Counted from the stretch's first letter, positions 33,270-47,502 are shown. The stretch is DNA of 64,000 nucleotides from Adineta ricciae (GCA_905250025.1 CAJNOJ010000064.1:310001-374000), one strand, 5' to 3'. The notes: generated by a model from the sequence alone, not told the origin. A program made the numbers and translations.

Positions 33270-33893
33270 TTATTTTGTGCTGTGCGCATGTTTGTACGCA
33301 CTGAGAAAAAAATTAAAGAGAAAACTGATGGAAAACATAAACGGAATACGATAATAGGGAGAAATATATCGAAAGTTAATGATTTGAACTGGTATAAATA
33401 CGACACAGTCGGCCAAGTAAAGCGGAAGAAAATTATCGTTTGCATCTGATCTCAATTCTCGGAACGAGGTCCTGCCTTCTAACACCGATGTACCTAAAAC
33501 GGATGAATGTGTGCTTTGAGAAGGAAACGATAACAGTTATGACCTACCAAGGATGTAAGTGATGGTATAGATGGGTGCGGCGATGGTTTGGTCTAGTAGG
33601 ACTTTTTTGAAGACGTTATGCCATGTTGGTTGTGCAATGATACGATCGAGGAACGTATACCAAACGTGTCCTTCGAGGCCTAGACTCGTTCCGGTAGCAC
33701 AGGCAGCAACTGAAATCAGCGTAGATAAAAGGAGATTTATTGGCGAAGGTACGTACATAAACGTGTACGATCGATTGACTTCTGTTTTTCGTAAAAGTAT
33801 TGTGCACAAAAATCGCCAAGGGTAAGAAGGCCTGCTGCGGACGACACGCCAAAAATGAATTGTTTATGACGACGAAGAAAAACAAGACTCATT
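33270..33893 (-). CDS. Mpv17/PMP22-family membrane protein
   Basis: Three exons on the minus strand from 33893 to 33270. The start MSLVFLRRHKQFIFGVSSAA leads to GLLTLGDFCAQYFYE, matching the Mpv17 'G.L...GD...Q' opening. The middle exon gives GTSLGLEGHVWYTFLDRII and KKVLLDQTIAAPIYTITYI ('GP..H.WY..Ld', 'K...DQ....P'). The last exon holds DNFLPLYLADCVVFIPVQIINFRYISPYYR and ends FNFFLSAYKH, the family's 'W.vWP..Q.iNF..vP...R......WN.yLS' with Trp and Pro replaced at several places. About four membrane helices are expected, in mitochondria or peroxisomes. A TGTATTTGTAG acceptor ends 1 nt before the ATG. Confidence 0.85.
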
Positions 33894-34249
33894 CTACAAA
33901 TACAGAAGACGATGAGCGAATGATTCTGTTCCCGTACGGTATCGATCTATTGTTTCTAAGATGATTATACAAAAAGTAGATAAGATAAGATTCATTCCTC
34001 GATATATACGACGGGCATCAATGTCGGACCTGATATGAAGAAGGCTTTTTGTTTTTCTTTTCTTTTTGTTTTCGTTTATCTTGAATACAGTAAAGAAATA
34101 GACTTGTTAGAATAACACAGTAACAAAGAGAAAAAGAAGAAAATGATAATCAGTTCCTGTTAGTTAATGTTTTGATTCATTTTGTTTGTTATTTCGATAT
34201 CCAAAAGAAAAAAAAAACGAAGAAAAAAGTTCATTGTAAAGTATGATTG
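33894..34249. other. intergenic, nothing recognised
   Basis: 356 bp between Mpv17-like and SERF, both on the minus strand. Contains T-rich and A-rich runs only. Confidence 0.4.
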
Positions 34250-34605
34250 TTAATGCGCTGACGCTGCGGCTCCAGCACCTCCACCTGGCTCGTTGTTGTT
34301 CCCTCCGGCTTTCTTCTGTGCCGCTAGCTGCTGTTTTTCGCGCATCCTTAAATGAAAGATCAGATCAAACTAGACATGACCATCGATGAGCGTGTAGATG
34401 AAGTTACTTTGCTGCGTCCCGTGCTTGACGTTCTTGTAATGATAGGCCTTTATTAGCTTCTGTTTCCGATATTGAATGGCCTTTATTTTTCTGATTTTTC
34501 AAGTTCTTTTCACGAGCAAGATCGCTAAAACCGAACAGAGAGAAAGAGAGACTCAATCAGATGAACTTATTGGGAAAATATTCACCGTTGATTGCCGCGC
34601 GTCAT
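34250..34605 (-). CDS. SERF: SERF (4F5) family small EDRK-rich factor
   Basis: Three exons on the minus strand. Exon 1 (34605-34586) is only 20 nt and encodes MTRGNQ plus part of an Arg codon. Exon 2 (to about 34410) gives RDLAREKNLKNQKNKG and LSLQERQARDAAK. Exon 3 gives MREKQQLAAQKKAGG and a Gly/Ala-rich end to the TAA at 34250. MTRGNQR-DLAREKN is the invariant start of SERF1/SERF2 (MTRGNQRELARQKN). SERF proteins are tiny, highly charged and disordered; they bind RNA and speed amyloid nucleation. About 77 residues, a little longer than human SERF2 because of the tail. All splice phases agree. Confidence 0.9.
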
Positions 34606-35769
34606 AGTGCCTGTCGGTGGTCACAAAACGTTCTATCTAAAACGAACGAAATCGAATGTAAAACCTATGTTCATCCATACAAGATTTTCCTTTTATTAGT
34701 TGCCTTTCGTTTTTTTTTGTGTTTGTTTGTTTTACAGAAATCATAATGAAAAGAAGAGAAGAAAAAAAAACAAACAAATGAACAACACCAATAACAAGAA
34801 CAATTTTGAAACACTCCGTTTTCTTCTAAAAAACAATCACGAATAAATACATATTTTCCTTCATCATATGCACAGATGATCAACTATTTAGATGATGTAT
34901 TGAGAGAACAAGGACAGATAGAAGGTGAAAAGAGTAGCGAATCTGATGGTTTCGTGAAAGACGTATACACACAGAGAGAAAGAGAGAATTCAAGGACATT
35001 CGAAAGATGAGTTTATATCAGCAGTAGATCAACCACCGGAGTTGTCGATTGTTGTTGCTAGGAAAGGAGATAAATCAGCTACATATCTACGTAAGGAAAG
35101 GGAGAAAGGCAGAATGATTTCAGGTTGTAGTTTTATCATCCTACACTCATTCGAGAAAAACAACATTAACATTCAGAGAAATCGATCGAGACAAAGACAA
35201 AACAGACAAAGAAATTGAAGAAATATCGTTTGATAAGAAAAATACGCTCCACACAGCAAGCACATGGTATAAACATAGGAAAGAGAAACTCTTCGGTGCG
35301 AATCAATGTGTAATTCTGTTAGACAAAAAACGAAAAGAGAAAACAAAACTGGCGAATACCTTAGATAATAATGATATAATATTTCCTTAACAATTCTGAT
35401 CTATACATACAGATTAATCCAATGGAATCATCAATTGAAAAATTTTCTCACGGAACAAAAATATATAGAAATCGAGATCAAATTCACTTATACATACAGA
35501 TTTCTCGCAAAGAAAAACTAAACCGGAGTGTTTGTATTTTGTTTGAAATGAAAATTGGAAGCAGATGCACGATTGAGATACAGAGAGTACGGACTAAGAC
35601 GAAGTTAAACGTAATAAATCAATGGCATCAAAAATATACAGTAGAAAATCTAATGTTGAATCATCGCGTGATAAACGTCGGTTTTGATTTTGTCGTAATA
35701 ACTGTTCAAGAAATCCTAAATATCACGCGAATAGAACCACGTGCGAGAAAGAAACATGGCGACTGCTGT
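34606..35769. other. probable long 3' region of the AF4/FMR2-like gene
   Basis: AT-rich and purine-rich on the plus strand. A possible terminal minus-strand exon near 35061-35035, after a CTCCTTTCCTAG acceptor, would add TTIDNSGG and a stop in the phase left by the last clear exon, but needs a 0.7-kb intron and is weak. The long open frame at 35422-35802 on the plus strand shows no domain and overlaps a real exon of the other strand. Confidence 0.35.
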
Positions 35770-38475
35770 TCACTTACTCTTTGCTGGTTCGTCACGTGTT
35801 AAACGTTCGGCTTTATTCCAGTAGTTCGTTGAATGATATGAATGTAGCATATATTTGGAGAATTCCGATAAAATATGAGGATTCATATCTTCAGGTGATT
35901 TCGAATGAGTACAATGATCGATCACTTGAGTAGCACATCGTTCAATGGATGGGAAATTTGTATTATATTGCAATTGGTGAATATACGATTGTAGCCAATA
36001 GCTAAACGATGCGTTTGTTCGATCTTGTTGTTTTTTTTTCGAAATCGATCAGTAGAAAGTCTTACTTAATTAAAAGAAACTTTGGTCGAATTTGATTCAA
36101 CAATTCAGCTGATTGATTCGTTGATATATGAAACATTTTTTGATAATTGTGTGCTAAATGCCTAGAACGAGCGAACAACAAAATGAACATCTTTTCTCCA
36201 TATCTTTTTCACTGACTGAAGCATTGCTAATGTTGCAGACAAGAGAGTTATGCGTTGTTCGATGATTGGTTCATCATGAGCACATTGAATAAAATAACAA
36301 ACAGACTCGAGGTACAATGACATAGACTGTTTCACATCGCTGAATGTTCGTTTTTCCCCATCGGCTTGTTTCTTTTTGTCACGAGCTAAAGAATTTAATT
36401 CCTTCGTCGACATATTTCTAAACAAAATAAAAGCGATTCTATCACGAATGGGGGAATTTTTACGCGAGCTTTTCTACCTCAAGTTTGCATAGTACGCTCT
36501 TGTCGTACTATTTGTCGTCGCTGGTAAACGATCCGACGCATTACCAGCATTAGGATTGCTCGTCGTTGATGAAGCACTATCGATCAATGTCGTTTGCAGT
36601 AGTGGTTTCACACTGAAATAGAATAATTGCATTCGTTGATGAAAATCTCGCAAGAAGAGGATCATACTTAGCAGTAGGCTTCTCCTTTTTCGGTTGTACG
36701 ATCATTGGTGCAACAGTTGCCATATTCTCAGCAGTTGGTCTTTCATTAGGTGAATGAAAGTTTGACATTGTTTGTGATTCGGTTTTGATATGGTTGAAAG
36801 TCGAGACGATAGCTGGCTCTTGCTTGTAAACATGACTAATTTTACTTTTCTTTTGTTGCGTATTCGTTCCCGTCGTTGAGTTATCAAACATATCTGGATT
36901 GGATTCGTGCTTAATCGTTCCATTAACATCTCGTTTTGATCTTTTCTGGGGCTTGTCGACAGATTGACTATCTGTAAATCGAACTGAAATGAATTTGAGT
37001 TTGTCAAATCATCTTTCATACCTTCTACTTGAAGAGATCGATCAAAAAATAGGTAGGTCGGAATGGCGATCGGAAGTGAAGGTTGTTTAATATCAATTGG
37101 AATATTTACAGATGATGAAAATGATCTTATAAGTTCTTCTTTTCGTTTAGTTGGCTTTTCTTGTTCCGGAGGTGTGACCGGTGGTAAACTTCGTTTCACA
37201 GGTGGAGTCGATGATTCGATAGGTGAACGAGTGCCAACAATGAAATCCGATAATGAGAATGTATGCAAATTCTAAACATTGAAATGAAAACAACAGTCAT
37301 GAATTGTTCCAAAGCGAATCATCGTACCGTTTCATTAAGTCCTTCGTCATTCTTCGTAGTACTGTGATTCGATGCTTGGTCATCATGATTGTCGTCGGCA
37401 TCGTCATCATCATCACTGTCGGAATGTGGATTTTGTCTTTAAAGGAAAAAGAAGAGAAGATTTCAATGAAAGAACGGTGAAATAGGATGAATTTACATTG
37501 GATTCTCATTTGATAAAATTTCACCGTCATCATTCTCATCCTCACCCTCACTAAGATTAATATTGGTTTCACGATGTAATGCTAGATTTGCTTGACGACT
37601 AGAAACGATTTCAATGTATGGGCTCGACATATTCATTCGAAATTACCTTTCGTTAACGATATTAACATGTTCTAAACAGAAAATTTCGTTTGGATTCGAA
37701 TTTCAACCTTAAAATCTTTCTCTTACTCGACTGCCTGGAAATCGTTTCTGGAAACTTTTTTATGTTCAAGGGTGCCATCAGCTATTAGTCGAAAATGCAC
37801 GAATAGAGTTAGAATGAAGATCAACAAGTTGCATTCTTTACTTTGGATATAAGCGGAACAAGTTGCTCGATTGTTACACTTTGTCTGTTCTTCTGAATAA
37901 AGAGAACGATATATGCATAGGAAAGATCGAGAATGACAGAATCTTCAAGAAGAAAACCTACTGAAATCATCGAATGATTCGAAGTTGTCACTGGAGATAC
38001 TTGTTGATTATTTGCACGTGTTTTAGAACTACTAGAAATGATCAGAAAAACATTCACCGAACTTATTCGATTTCCATCGGAAAAATGATTCATTTTTACG
38101 TGATATTTATCCGAGGCGGATGTTGAATAGATAAGTCCATACTTTGTATTCTACGATAATCTACAACAGCTGGTGCATGGCCAAGAATTTGTTCCGCTTT
38201 TATGCCGAGTTCATTAGACTGTTTAAAAATAGATTTTCATCTTCTCGGAATGCTCCGACATCGATTCTTACCATCAAACGATGACCATTCGTCATTGTAT
38301 GACCACTCGAGGACGAAGTAGTATTGATCGCTGTTGAATTTCGTGTAAATGTCGTCGATGATGAAAGTGACGAAGACGATGATGATGACGATGAGGATGA
38401 GGATGAACGATGATGATTACGATTGGTATTAAATGTTTCAGGTAATTGTTGCAAAGAGGCAATCTCAACCACCAT
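35770..38475 (-). CDS. AF4/FMR2 (AFF/lilliputian)-like protein
   Basis: Long multi-exon gene on the minus strand; the 3' end may lie beyond 35770. The C-terminal part resembles the AFF C-terminal homology domain: ELNSLARDKKKQADGEK ... SMSLYLESVCYFIQC against AFF 'EAKRLKHKADA...YLEAALSFIECG', and FSKYMLHSYHSTNYWNKAE against 'ITNSILHSYDYWEMAD'. The central part is disordered and charged: an acidic Ser/Asp run (HSDSDDDDDADDNHDD), Pro/Lys-rich stretches (PPEQEKPTKRKEEL) and a KPQKRSKR nuclear signal. AFF proteins scaffold the super elongation complex (P-TEFb, ELL, AF9/ENL). The 5' exons (38475-37820, including a Ser run and SNELGIKAEQILGHAP) share strand and style, but their splice phase to the exon starting near 37629 (MSSPYIEIVSS) is not resolved, so they could be a separate gene. 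Confidence 0.6.
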
Positions 38476-41265
38476 GGCTGAAAAAGAACGAATAGATCTT
38501 TTCGTTTTTCTTCTTTCTGTTTTTCGGAGGTCAAAGAAATTGCATTATCTCTTCTGTCGTCTCGTACTGTTTAAAATAGAAAAGGAAGGGCAATCAGACC
38601 ATGTATGTCAGTTCTCATCGAGTAATGTGTATAGGGTAAAGAGAGAAAAAAGAGAAAGAGAAAAATTCTACCCGTTTTGCTTTTCTCTCGTGATGTATGT
38701 TTGTCTGTGTGTGTTAGGTATTGTTGCCTCTGTTCGATGAAAGACTACAGACAACATTAATGTATGAATTACGCTATTATTGTTAAGAAGAAAAGGAGGG
38801 AAAAAATCCGAGGAGTTCTTATCCGTATTTTATCGTCCTGTTAGGAAATGTTATATCATTGTCGGACTAGCTCACAAAACCTTGGATATCACGTGGATAC
38901 ATTCTTCTTCTACTGATTCGATATTCGAAGAAAAATTACGACGCGTCAATGACGAATATTCGTCGAGAGAGAAAAAAATACATTTGATGATATGCAATGA
39001 TCGAATGACGTTAACAAAATACTCTTTACAAACAAAAAATACCGATTACACTCAGGTAAACGAATATGATAAATACCAACAATTATAAATAACATCATTA
39101 GCGTCACACTCTCTTACTGTATGATTTCCCAACTCTATGAATAATCTCAAGTTATAACGAGTTAAACTCGACAATGACGTGAATAATTCTTTCTTAGACA
39201 TAAACATACTTATCCTAGAAGATAACACGAAGAAAAAACGGCAATATTACCTCTCACTTTCACCTCTTTTTCTTTTGCTTTCTTTCTCTAGTCGATTCTA
39301 TCAAGTTAAAATAAGACGAAGGAAAAAAAGAAGAACAAGAAGAAAAATTTGCTTAGGTCGACAACATCAGCTCGTCCCACTTCATTAAATATCATCAATG
39401 AATATACATATAAATAGATATATACATCTCTTTACATATATCAAGCGAATTCAATGAAATGTTCTAGTTTTTCTCGCGCATGTGGGACTACCGATGACCA
39501 AAAAAAAACAAACAGAGGGCGTCTTGTCTTCGAGCACTTACACAGTCGTCGATATGTAAATATCAGGACTTCCGGAATAATGAACAGAGATATACTTTTT
39601 GCTCTTTCAAGTCGTTTTTCTATCGTCGTCACGCGAATCAATCTTACACACTGTTCTTCTGCATAGATGTGTGTTTTTTCTGTTCTTTTTTTTTTTCGTC
39701 ACCAACCCGGTTTTTTCCTCTTCATTCTAAACGTTTTTACATGAGAAGAAAAAGAAAAAATGCAGGCTCTGTACGTTCGAGTGTATATGTAACACACGTT
39801 CTAATGTCAATATCGTCCTTAGTCTTCGACTATAAGATACAAAATACAAAAACATACCTTCAGGGAAAAACGAACTTTAAACGCAAACGGACGAAAAGAT
39901 CATTGTGGAATATGACTGTGAACGAGAGATGAGAATTTTTCATTAAAAAAAAATAACAATTTTATCCGTACAGACCCTGTTGCTTTGAATAGATTAAGTT
40001 AAATGTATTACTTGTATATGCGTCGATGGTCTACAACACGAAAGAGAAACAAAATGTAATGACGAAAGGACAGAACGAGCAAAAAAAACGAGAGAAATGT
40101 TTGATTTCGTAAGAATAATCAAAATAATGAGTCAAAAATTTCATCGGAGTTTTTCAACTATTGCATGAGGAAAGAAATATTTGTGAAAAAGAAAATTCAT
40201 ATGTTAACACTTCTGACTATTGTTATCTGGCACAGAATGAGACAATCTATATTCTAATGAAAAGTCGGCAAAGAAAAACTTGCATGGGAATGGGAGAAGA
40301 ACAAGAAAAACAACACAAGCTTACTTGCCAGTTGTATACGACGTTCTTTTTTTTTCTTATTATTAAAAAGCTTTGTCATAATCAAATGGCAGAAGAATCA
40401 TGATATTCGTGCATGGAACACCTACAAGACACAGGTGCGCTCTGTCTAAGAAATCGAAGACGAAGGCGAACGCACTCGTTTTGCCTTCTCAACTCAGTTT
40501 TCAATTAGGAGTGAGGAAAAAGAAAATGTTGAACTATTCTCTCTAGGTATAACAAATTCTTTTCGATATTGATCAAGTAACCTTGAAATGACTCGAGTTC
40601 ATCATCAATATTCTTGTTGAACATCGAAAGAATAGCGAAGCGTTTCTTGCCGTTGTATCATTTACACAATCTTTACGTTCATTTAATAAAGAAAATAGAA
40701 TTGAATAATGTGCAAAGCAAAAAAGACGAACACCTGATCAGTTGATATTTAATTAATAAATAAACAACAAAATCTAAAATGGAAAAAACAAGTTACCTAT
40801 CTACTCGACGAAAATTGAGAACATGTTTTTCTCCCGATGATAATGTGTAAAATGAAACAAAATTACCAAGGAAAATTAGGCGTGTTCACTCGATTTTCAT
40901 GCAATGAAAAAACACCATTTCAGCAAGAAATAGGCGTTTGTGACTTGCCATTTACTTCTTTATTTTCATCTTCACAGCTGATTTCCATCGATAAGAACCA
41001 ATCAACTATGGCAGACGAAAGGAGATTTTTATTGGTGTAAATATTAGCTAATAGAATCAATATAGACAACAGAACAGGAATTTAAAGTTTGCAGTTTTCT
41101 TCGTCTGTTTCTCTTGCTTCTATTTAATCAATGACAAATCTCGATTATTTGTATTTGTAATTCAATCCGTCGTTAAGAACTATCAACAAAAAAAAAGCCG
41201 TTTTCGTTGTAAATTCTACTGAAAGTTAGCTGAGAAACTTTCTCCGATCACGATTTCGATTTCAG
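38476..41265. other. gene-poor stretch, no gene seen
   Basis: 2.8 kb between the AFF-like gene (-) and SCAPER (+), so it holds both promoters. Rich in AAAGA/TTTCT low-complexity runs. Several open frames of 60-105 codons exist, but all follow purine- or pyrimidine-rich bias and none has a domain or matching splice sites. Confidence 0.5.
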
Positions 41266-44200
41266 ATGACGAATATATTGGCACCGGAACAAGAACCTTT
41301 GCCTCCAAAAATGAACGGGCATAGTTATACGAACGAGCCCATGACACTCGATATTCGTTCACGTTACTGGACTTTCCTATTCGACAATTTGAAACGATCG
41401 ATCGAACAAATCTATCAAACGTGTGAATCCGATCAAAATATCTTACAATGTCAAGTATGTTAGCGGAATATTTCTTCGAAGGAATTCGTTTACTTGATGT
41501 GTGTAGGAAATTGTACAATATCTGTATCATTGCTGTAAAGATTTTGAGCGATTAACCAAAACCTTTCAATTCGAACCGAGTTTTGCTCATGCAATGAAAA
41601 AGTAAGGTTATAAATAGTGTTTTCCTGAGAAATTTCCGCTTTGTTTTTTTTTATCGTTCAGGCCGATTGAACATTCTCATTCGATTTCGAACGGTATGAC
41701 CTTGTACAGTTTGATGTTTTGTTGTTCGACCGAACCGTGTGTGTGTGATTTAGGTGAAATTTTTCTCACGAATGATCTATTGCGTCGTCAAAAGCGTTTG
41801 AATAACAGTGATGTAAATTTAAATGTAAATAACAATTCTTCATCCCATCGTCTATCGAATGATTCCAATAAAGTCAGACGACAGAAGTCGACTAAAGCGC
41901 GTGTTTTGCTCGAAAGTTCAAGTTTACTTTCTTTACCTTCGGCCTTCTTCTCATCGACGTTGACTAACGAATCAGCCATGACACTGGTCGGAAGTGTCAA
42001 TCAATCGGGAAAACGACTTCTACCAGATGAAACAGGTGGAGACGCAGATGATGAATCCATTGATATCAATCGATACTATCGATATAATCAACAAAATGTA
42101 ACGTCAGATGAAGAAGGAGATGATGTCTTAGGAAAGAATCATTCCGGAATAATGGACTTTATGGATCGAGTAAATTGAGTTTGATTTGTAGGAAAACATG
42201 AAGTTCTTTTGCGGTTTTTTTTTCTAGCAAATTATCGATGCGTTTGATCAAGAAGAATCTCTAACTGCCGCATTAGAAGCTGAACAGGAACAAACGATTG
42301 CTTCGTTGATGGCAGAACAAGAAGATCTCGAACAGCAATTGAATAATGTTAGTGACGATGATCTTTTATTAGGTGGAGATGATGGATCGGAACTCGAAGA
42401 AAGTGAACTATCGGTAAATTGCAATTGGTGTTGATTTTCCTATGCACTTTTTGTTTTTCTAGACGACAAAGACATCCAGTTATTTCATGTCGTTACAAGA
42501 TGATCAAGAAGATAAAGATCTGAGTATGATTGACTTTTCTCGTGATGACGTTGATTCAAATCTCGATGGAAAATCTCGAACAAAACAACTTCGCCTCCAC
42601 GAAAAACTTTCGTCGCCATCACGTTTCCGGTAAACACTCTCTCTCCTTTTGTTGCTTCAAATCTTCAACTTAGTCTCATCATAGACCTTTGAGTGAAACA
42701 CTTCGCGAAGCAGCTGAACGTCAAGGTATGCAAATGTCCGTTGATTACCTTTTCGTAATTCGTTGCTATTCATTTAGCACGAGCGCTGACCAAACGACAG
42801 ACACTACGCGATGAAAAAGCTCGTAAATTACGCGAGTTAACTCAACGAGTAAAGTTGAAGTCTCAATCGCAATGTTTCATTTCGTTTATTTCTCATTCTT
42901 AGGTTAATGAAGTTCGTCAATGGAAAGAAGAACTTATTAAAGCTCGTAAGAACACGATCGAAATCAAAATGCATCGCGCCGAGGAGAAACGTCAATATTT
43001 ACTTTTACTAAAAGCGAAAAAAGCTGGTGACGAAGATTTGAAAGGTCAAGAAATCGCATTCATCAAATGTCTACAACAAGAAAATCGTCGGCAAACATTG
43101 AAAGAACGTTATCAGAAAGAGGAACAGTTCAAACAGTATCTCGAAGACGAACGTGTGAAAAAGCATGATGAACATAAACAGAAAGAACTGGCGGCGGAGA
43201 ATCGACGAAAACAATTAGAAGCTCTTCGACAGAGTCGATTGAACGAAATGCAAGAAAAATGGAAAACCAAAGAGAAAATGATTGAACAACATCTGAACGA
43301 AAAGCGAAAACAAAAGCAAACAGCAGCTATTGAAAAGCAAAAGTAATAGATTCAACGTTTCATCAGATCTTGTTTCTATTTCAAGTCATTCCAGGAGTTT
43401 TCAGCAAAAACGTGCTGAACGTGTTGCGTACCTCAAAGAATCAACTGTCGAGCTGAAAAAAAAGTTGGCATTAAAAGTATGCTGTATTTCTTCTCTATTC
43501 TCAGCAAACAACGTTCATTTGATTGTAGCAAGAGGAGAGTGCTCGACGTCATACAACTCAATTAGAAGAGATCCGTCGAAAAGCGATGGAAATGAGTACA
43601 TTTCGTGGTCCAAGCGCTGAAGATCATCATCATATGTCTCCAACGCCTGACGACGTCAAAACAACGACATCCACAACCAGCATCCTGACAACTGAAGATC
43701 CAATTGTCGCAAGTCGCAAATGTTGTACATTGTGTAATCTTCTGGTTTGTATTCTGATTGTTGGCGAAGATTCTATCGAGAGAGTTTATCCTCCTTTCTA
43801 GTTAGCATCTGACCTACACTTACAAACACATCTTCGTGGCACTCGTCATAATCAACTGCTACTCGAACGATATCATCAAAAGAATGACAATGGAACGAAG
43901 AAACAACCAGCTCAGGAAGAAATTGTAAGATGTTCACTTGAATAACTGTAACGAAGTGCTTACCGTATTTAGGATCGGTTCAATACTGACTGTATAGCGG
44001 TTGTAACGAATGATGATATTGTTCGTCAAGAACTTGCTTATAGCCGAGAACGAAAACATGCGATGAAAAAACGTGCGAAAAAATTACGCCATCGAATTGA
44101 TCAACGGTAAACACTAATTTGTGTCTAATAAAACTAAGTCCAATTTTGTATGAACTTAGATCAACGGCATATGAAACTGAAAATGCTCAACGACCCTATC

Positions 44201-46160
44201 TGATATCTACACACAAAGCACGGTAAGTGACGAGTTGGATAGTGAAATCGAATTAATAGAATGTTGATTCATTTCAGCATGCTACGGTTTTTAAATGAAT
44301 TAGAAAAGTCATTGAATACAACAGCTAGGAAAGATCCATTAAACACGACGAATTATCTATCTTGTCAACGTATTCTTACTGAACTAGGAAAGATTTTCGA
44401 TACGCATGGTTATGAAAAGGTAAATCTCTCTCTCTTGGAAAGAATGAGTAGATGTTGATCCTTGAGCTTTTGATTATTTAGGATTCTCCATTGGAGCAGC
44501 GTGTTTTCTTCAGTTTGAATGGCTATTCAACATTGAATCGCATGATTGAATTACGTGCAGAATTCAATAAACCAGCTCTAGCGCCCGAAAGGTAATTTAT
44601 TCCTTCCATTCTACTATTGTTAATTGAATAGTTTCAGTTTAATCGCTCTGACCATCTCAGTCTATCGAGCAGCAACACATAATAACGTTGACAATGCCTT
44701 GTATCTGCTTAATAGTGGTAAACTTTTGGTGCTTGTCGAAAGTCTCGTTCGGCACTTGACTGTGAGTTTTCAAATCGAATGTACTTCTGCAACTGAGCGA
44801 ATACATTTCAGGGTATGAAAAGCGATGATTTAACTACGAATAATGAGCAGAGTGAAAGCGAAAAATTGGCACAAATTGATTTAGTGGCAAATTTAGCCGA
44901 AACGCTTGCTGATTTACTGATCATATACAATTCAATAGTAAAAGAAATACAAACTCGAGAGAATGAAACGAGAGAAGATAAGTTAATGGTGAGTCGAGTA
45001 ACTGATCTGATCAGTTATATGGCAAACATTGGCGTACTCGATCGCATGGCTTCATTCTTTCGTACGGTTCGAGCAGTTATCACTACAACGAAATGTCGTC
45101 TATCAGATATGATTATTCATTGTTTAAATCTTCTACAACAAATGATTGAATTCTCCAAACCAAAGTAAGTTCTCATTTTACTCCAATAATAAAAAGATTC
45201 TATGTAATTCAATTTAGATCGACTCTTCCACCATTCGGCCAGTCATCGAAGAAATCAATCAGTGATCCAGCACAAGTTCTCAACATCATGAAGTCAACAA
45301 ATTACTGTGAAATTCTTTCATTACAATATGGAATCTTAATACACGACACAGACATCAATAATAATCAAACTACTACTGAAAATCATCAAAATGCAGCTAT
45401 GCTACACGAAAAAACTATAACCATCGCCGTGAATTCAATGAGCCTATTGAACTCCATTGCTATACTTGACCTCGATGCCTTCCAGGTAAGAATTTTGACT
45501 CTATTGAATTGAACGACAAGCTGATCCATATGTTTAGACTACTCTCGGAGAAGAAACTATATCTCTACAACTTCGACATGTTGCTAATTACATTCTTGCC
45601 TATTGTAATCATAATCAGTCTGCCACGAATGATAATCTTCTCCATCAAATTATATTTCTGATCGGTTATTATTGCGTTTTTAATCAAGACAATCAAGTAT
45701 ACTTTAAGTGTTCTCGTGTATCGAAAGAATCTTTCTTTCTTGATCTTTTAGTGCCGTTTGGCATTTGGTAATCGACCTACTGTATTGCAACAGTTATCAT
45801 GTCTACCATTTCGTTATTTTGTTGAATCAAAATATATGGATATACTTTTTCCAACACTGATCGCTTGTTCATATGATTGTGAAACAACAAAAGCAATACT
45901 TCAGACTGAAATGTCATTAGAATTGATCGCCAACTTTGTTGAAGTAAATCGCTTTTTTTTATTGGTGATAGTTATTTTGCTTTGATTTAATTTAGATGAA
46001 AACAGTCAATGATAATGATGGTAAATCGGTTATTTCAGCATTCCATATGCGCTTTCCTTATGATGAGTGGGCAAATGCATTGAAATATTATCGACCGACA
46101 TCAACGATTTCGATGAAAGCTCAAATAGATGAAGAAAAAGAGAATGAATTTCAATCTTGA
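41266..46160 (+). CDS. SCAPER: SCAPER (S-phase cyclin A-associated protein in the ER)
   Basis: About twenty exons with short introns. The N-terminal domain reads DIRSRYWTFLFDNLKRSIEQ then IYQTCESDQNILQCQ-EIV, very close to vertebrate SCAPER. The middle (41700-42600) is acidic and disordered. A long charged coiled coil follows (42700-43600; LRQSRLNEMQEKWKTKEKM). A C2H2 zinc finger follows (CTLCNLL-LASDLHLQTHLRG-TRH, across the intron near 43745-43801). The C-terminal helical region includes ARMLRFLNELEKSLN, RILTELGKIFDTHGYEK and FFSLNGYSTLNRMIEL. SCAPER binds cyclin A/CDK2 at the ER, influences ciliogenesis, and promotes ribosome-coupled decay of tubulin mRNA. A GATTTCGATTTCAG acceptor abuts the ATG. 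The last exon ends KEKENEFQS. The order and length match the family. Confidence 0.93.
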
Positions 46161-47502
46161 AGGAATAGTTTTCTTGTTCTAATCTCATTTATATTTATAT
46201 TTTCTTGTCCATTTTTATGTGCGTGTCTTTCACGTTTTTCTTCTCGATTGATCATGGAATAACAGCACAGCATTGTCACCCAAAGCGCTCATCATTTCAC
46301 ATCCGGCGGGTGTGAGCGAGAGCTTTTAAATGCAAGTTGAGATTCATACTTGATGGACAGTATAATCTCTTTCAAGTTTTTCATAGAAAAGTCCAGATAA
46401 GTAATTTCAAGATTAACTAAATCTGTCAGGCGTGATAGAATGAGTTTTTGGCTTTCAATCATTAAGTCTGACTAACATATAAATTTACATGCATTTTATC
46501 CGAGTATTCACGAAGGAAGATAACATTTGATGAGCTGAACATTGAAATACCAGACAACCTACCATGGATTGAGTCTTTTAGTATTGAAAACTATAGATAT
46601 CCATATTTCTTAAATTCAAACCTCTAATTTCGTCTCTGGAAGACCTGTTAGTTTATCGCCTGATCTTGAAGAACATTCAATCTATTTCGTTAAATTATGC
46701 CCTATCGGATTTTATAACGATATTTTCAATGCATATCCGATGCGAAGTGTTACTTCTGCGGTAAACCATAGTACCTGTTTTCTACATGTAGCACACGTGA
46801 TTGATTATCATGGTTCATAACTGTCCACCTTACAATGTCCTTTCACGCTGCAAAAAAACCAGGCCATAACCCGTTTCCACAGAATCAATCATCAGTCTCA
46901 TATCTAACAGGATCCTCAGTTTTCTATACTACAATGCACCAAACTTGAGATATATTCCGCACCATGCGATCGTCAACAGAACTATTCTACTGCCTATATT
47001 ACGTAGAACCACTGTCGAACTTATATGGATGAAACTCTCTTTTACATTAGTGTTGCATTTCCACAAACTACATTGTATTCATATTAGTACGTAGAACGTA
47101 TGCTTCGATATGTATAAGAATGAGTGTCCATAATCGCTGATAGTCATTTTAATACACAGCTCTCTTCGAATGATTAATCACGCTTTTTTTCTTCCATCTC
47201 ATTATCATACAAAGAAAAGCTTCAATCCTATGATCACTTCGGCCTCGAAAAATACTCGAATACTGTCCAAAGATGAAGGAAAATTCGATTGAATATGCAA
47301 TCTGTCTACTTCTGTTTATCTCCACCCAACACCACCCCTCACCTTCAATAAGTTTACCTGCACCACTCGAGAGAATCAACGCTTAATTATTTATCCATTC
47401 ACTTTTACGTATTCTCCTATATGAAGAGTATCTCTTTCATACTAAACATAATTAACTAGGCGATTATTCAAAGAAGTTAATTGCGAAATAAGCTGATCTA
47501 GT
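46161..47502. other. gene-poor stretch, no gene seen
   Basis: 1.3 kb between SCAPER and a receptor gene, both plus strand. Base composition is less biased than other spacers but every frame is closed at short intervals. No domain remnant could be recognised. Confidence 0.45.

Noticed and set aside
35422-35802. 126-codon plus-strand open frame
   Set aside because: No domain, biased composition, and it overlaps a real exon of the AF4/FMR2-like gene on the other strand.
38423-39088. Two plus-strand frames of about 100 codons
   Set aside because: The first overlaps the start of the AFF-like gene; both lie in purine-rich DNA without domain or acceptor sites.
47149-47379. 76-codon minus-strand frame before the 47.5-kb receptor
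   Set aside because: No homology features, no exon partners; treated as chance.
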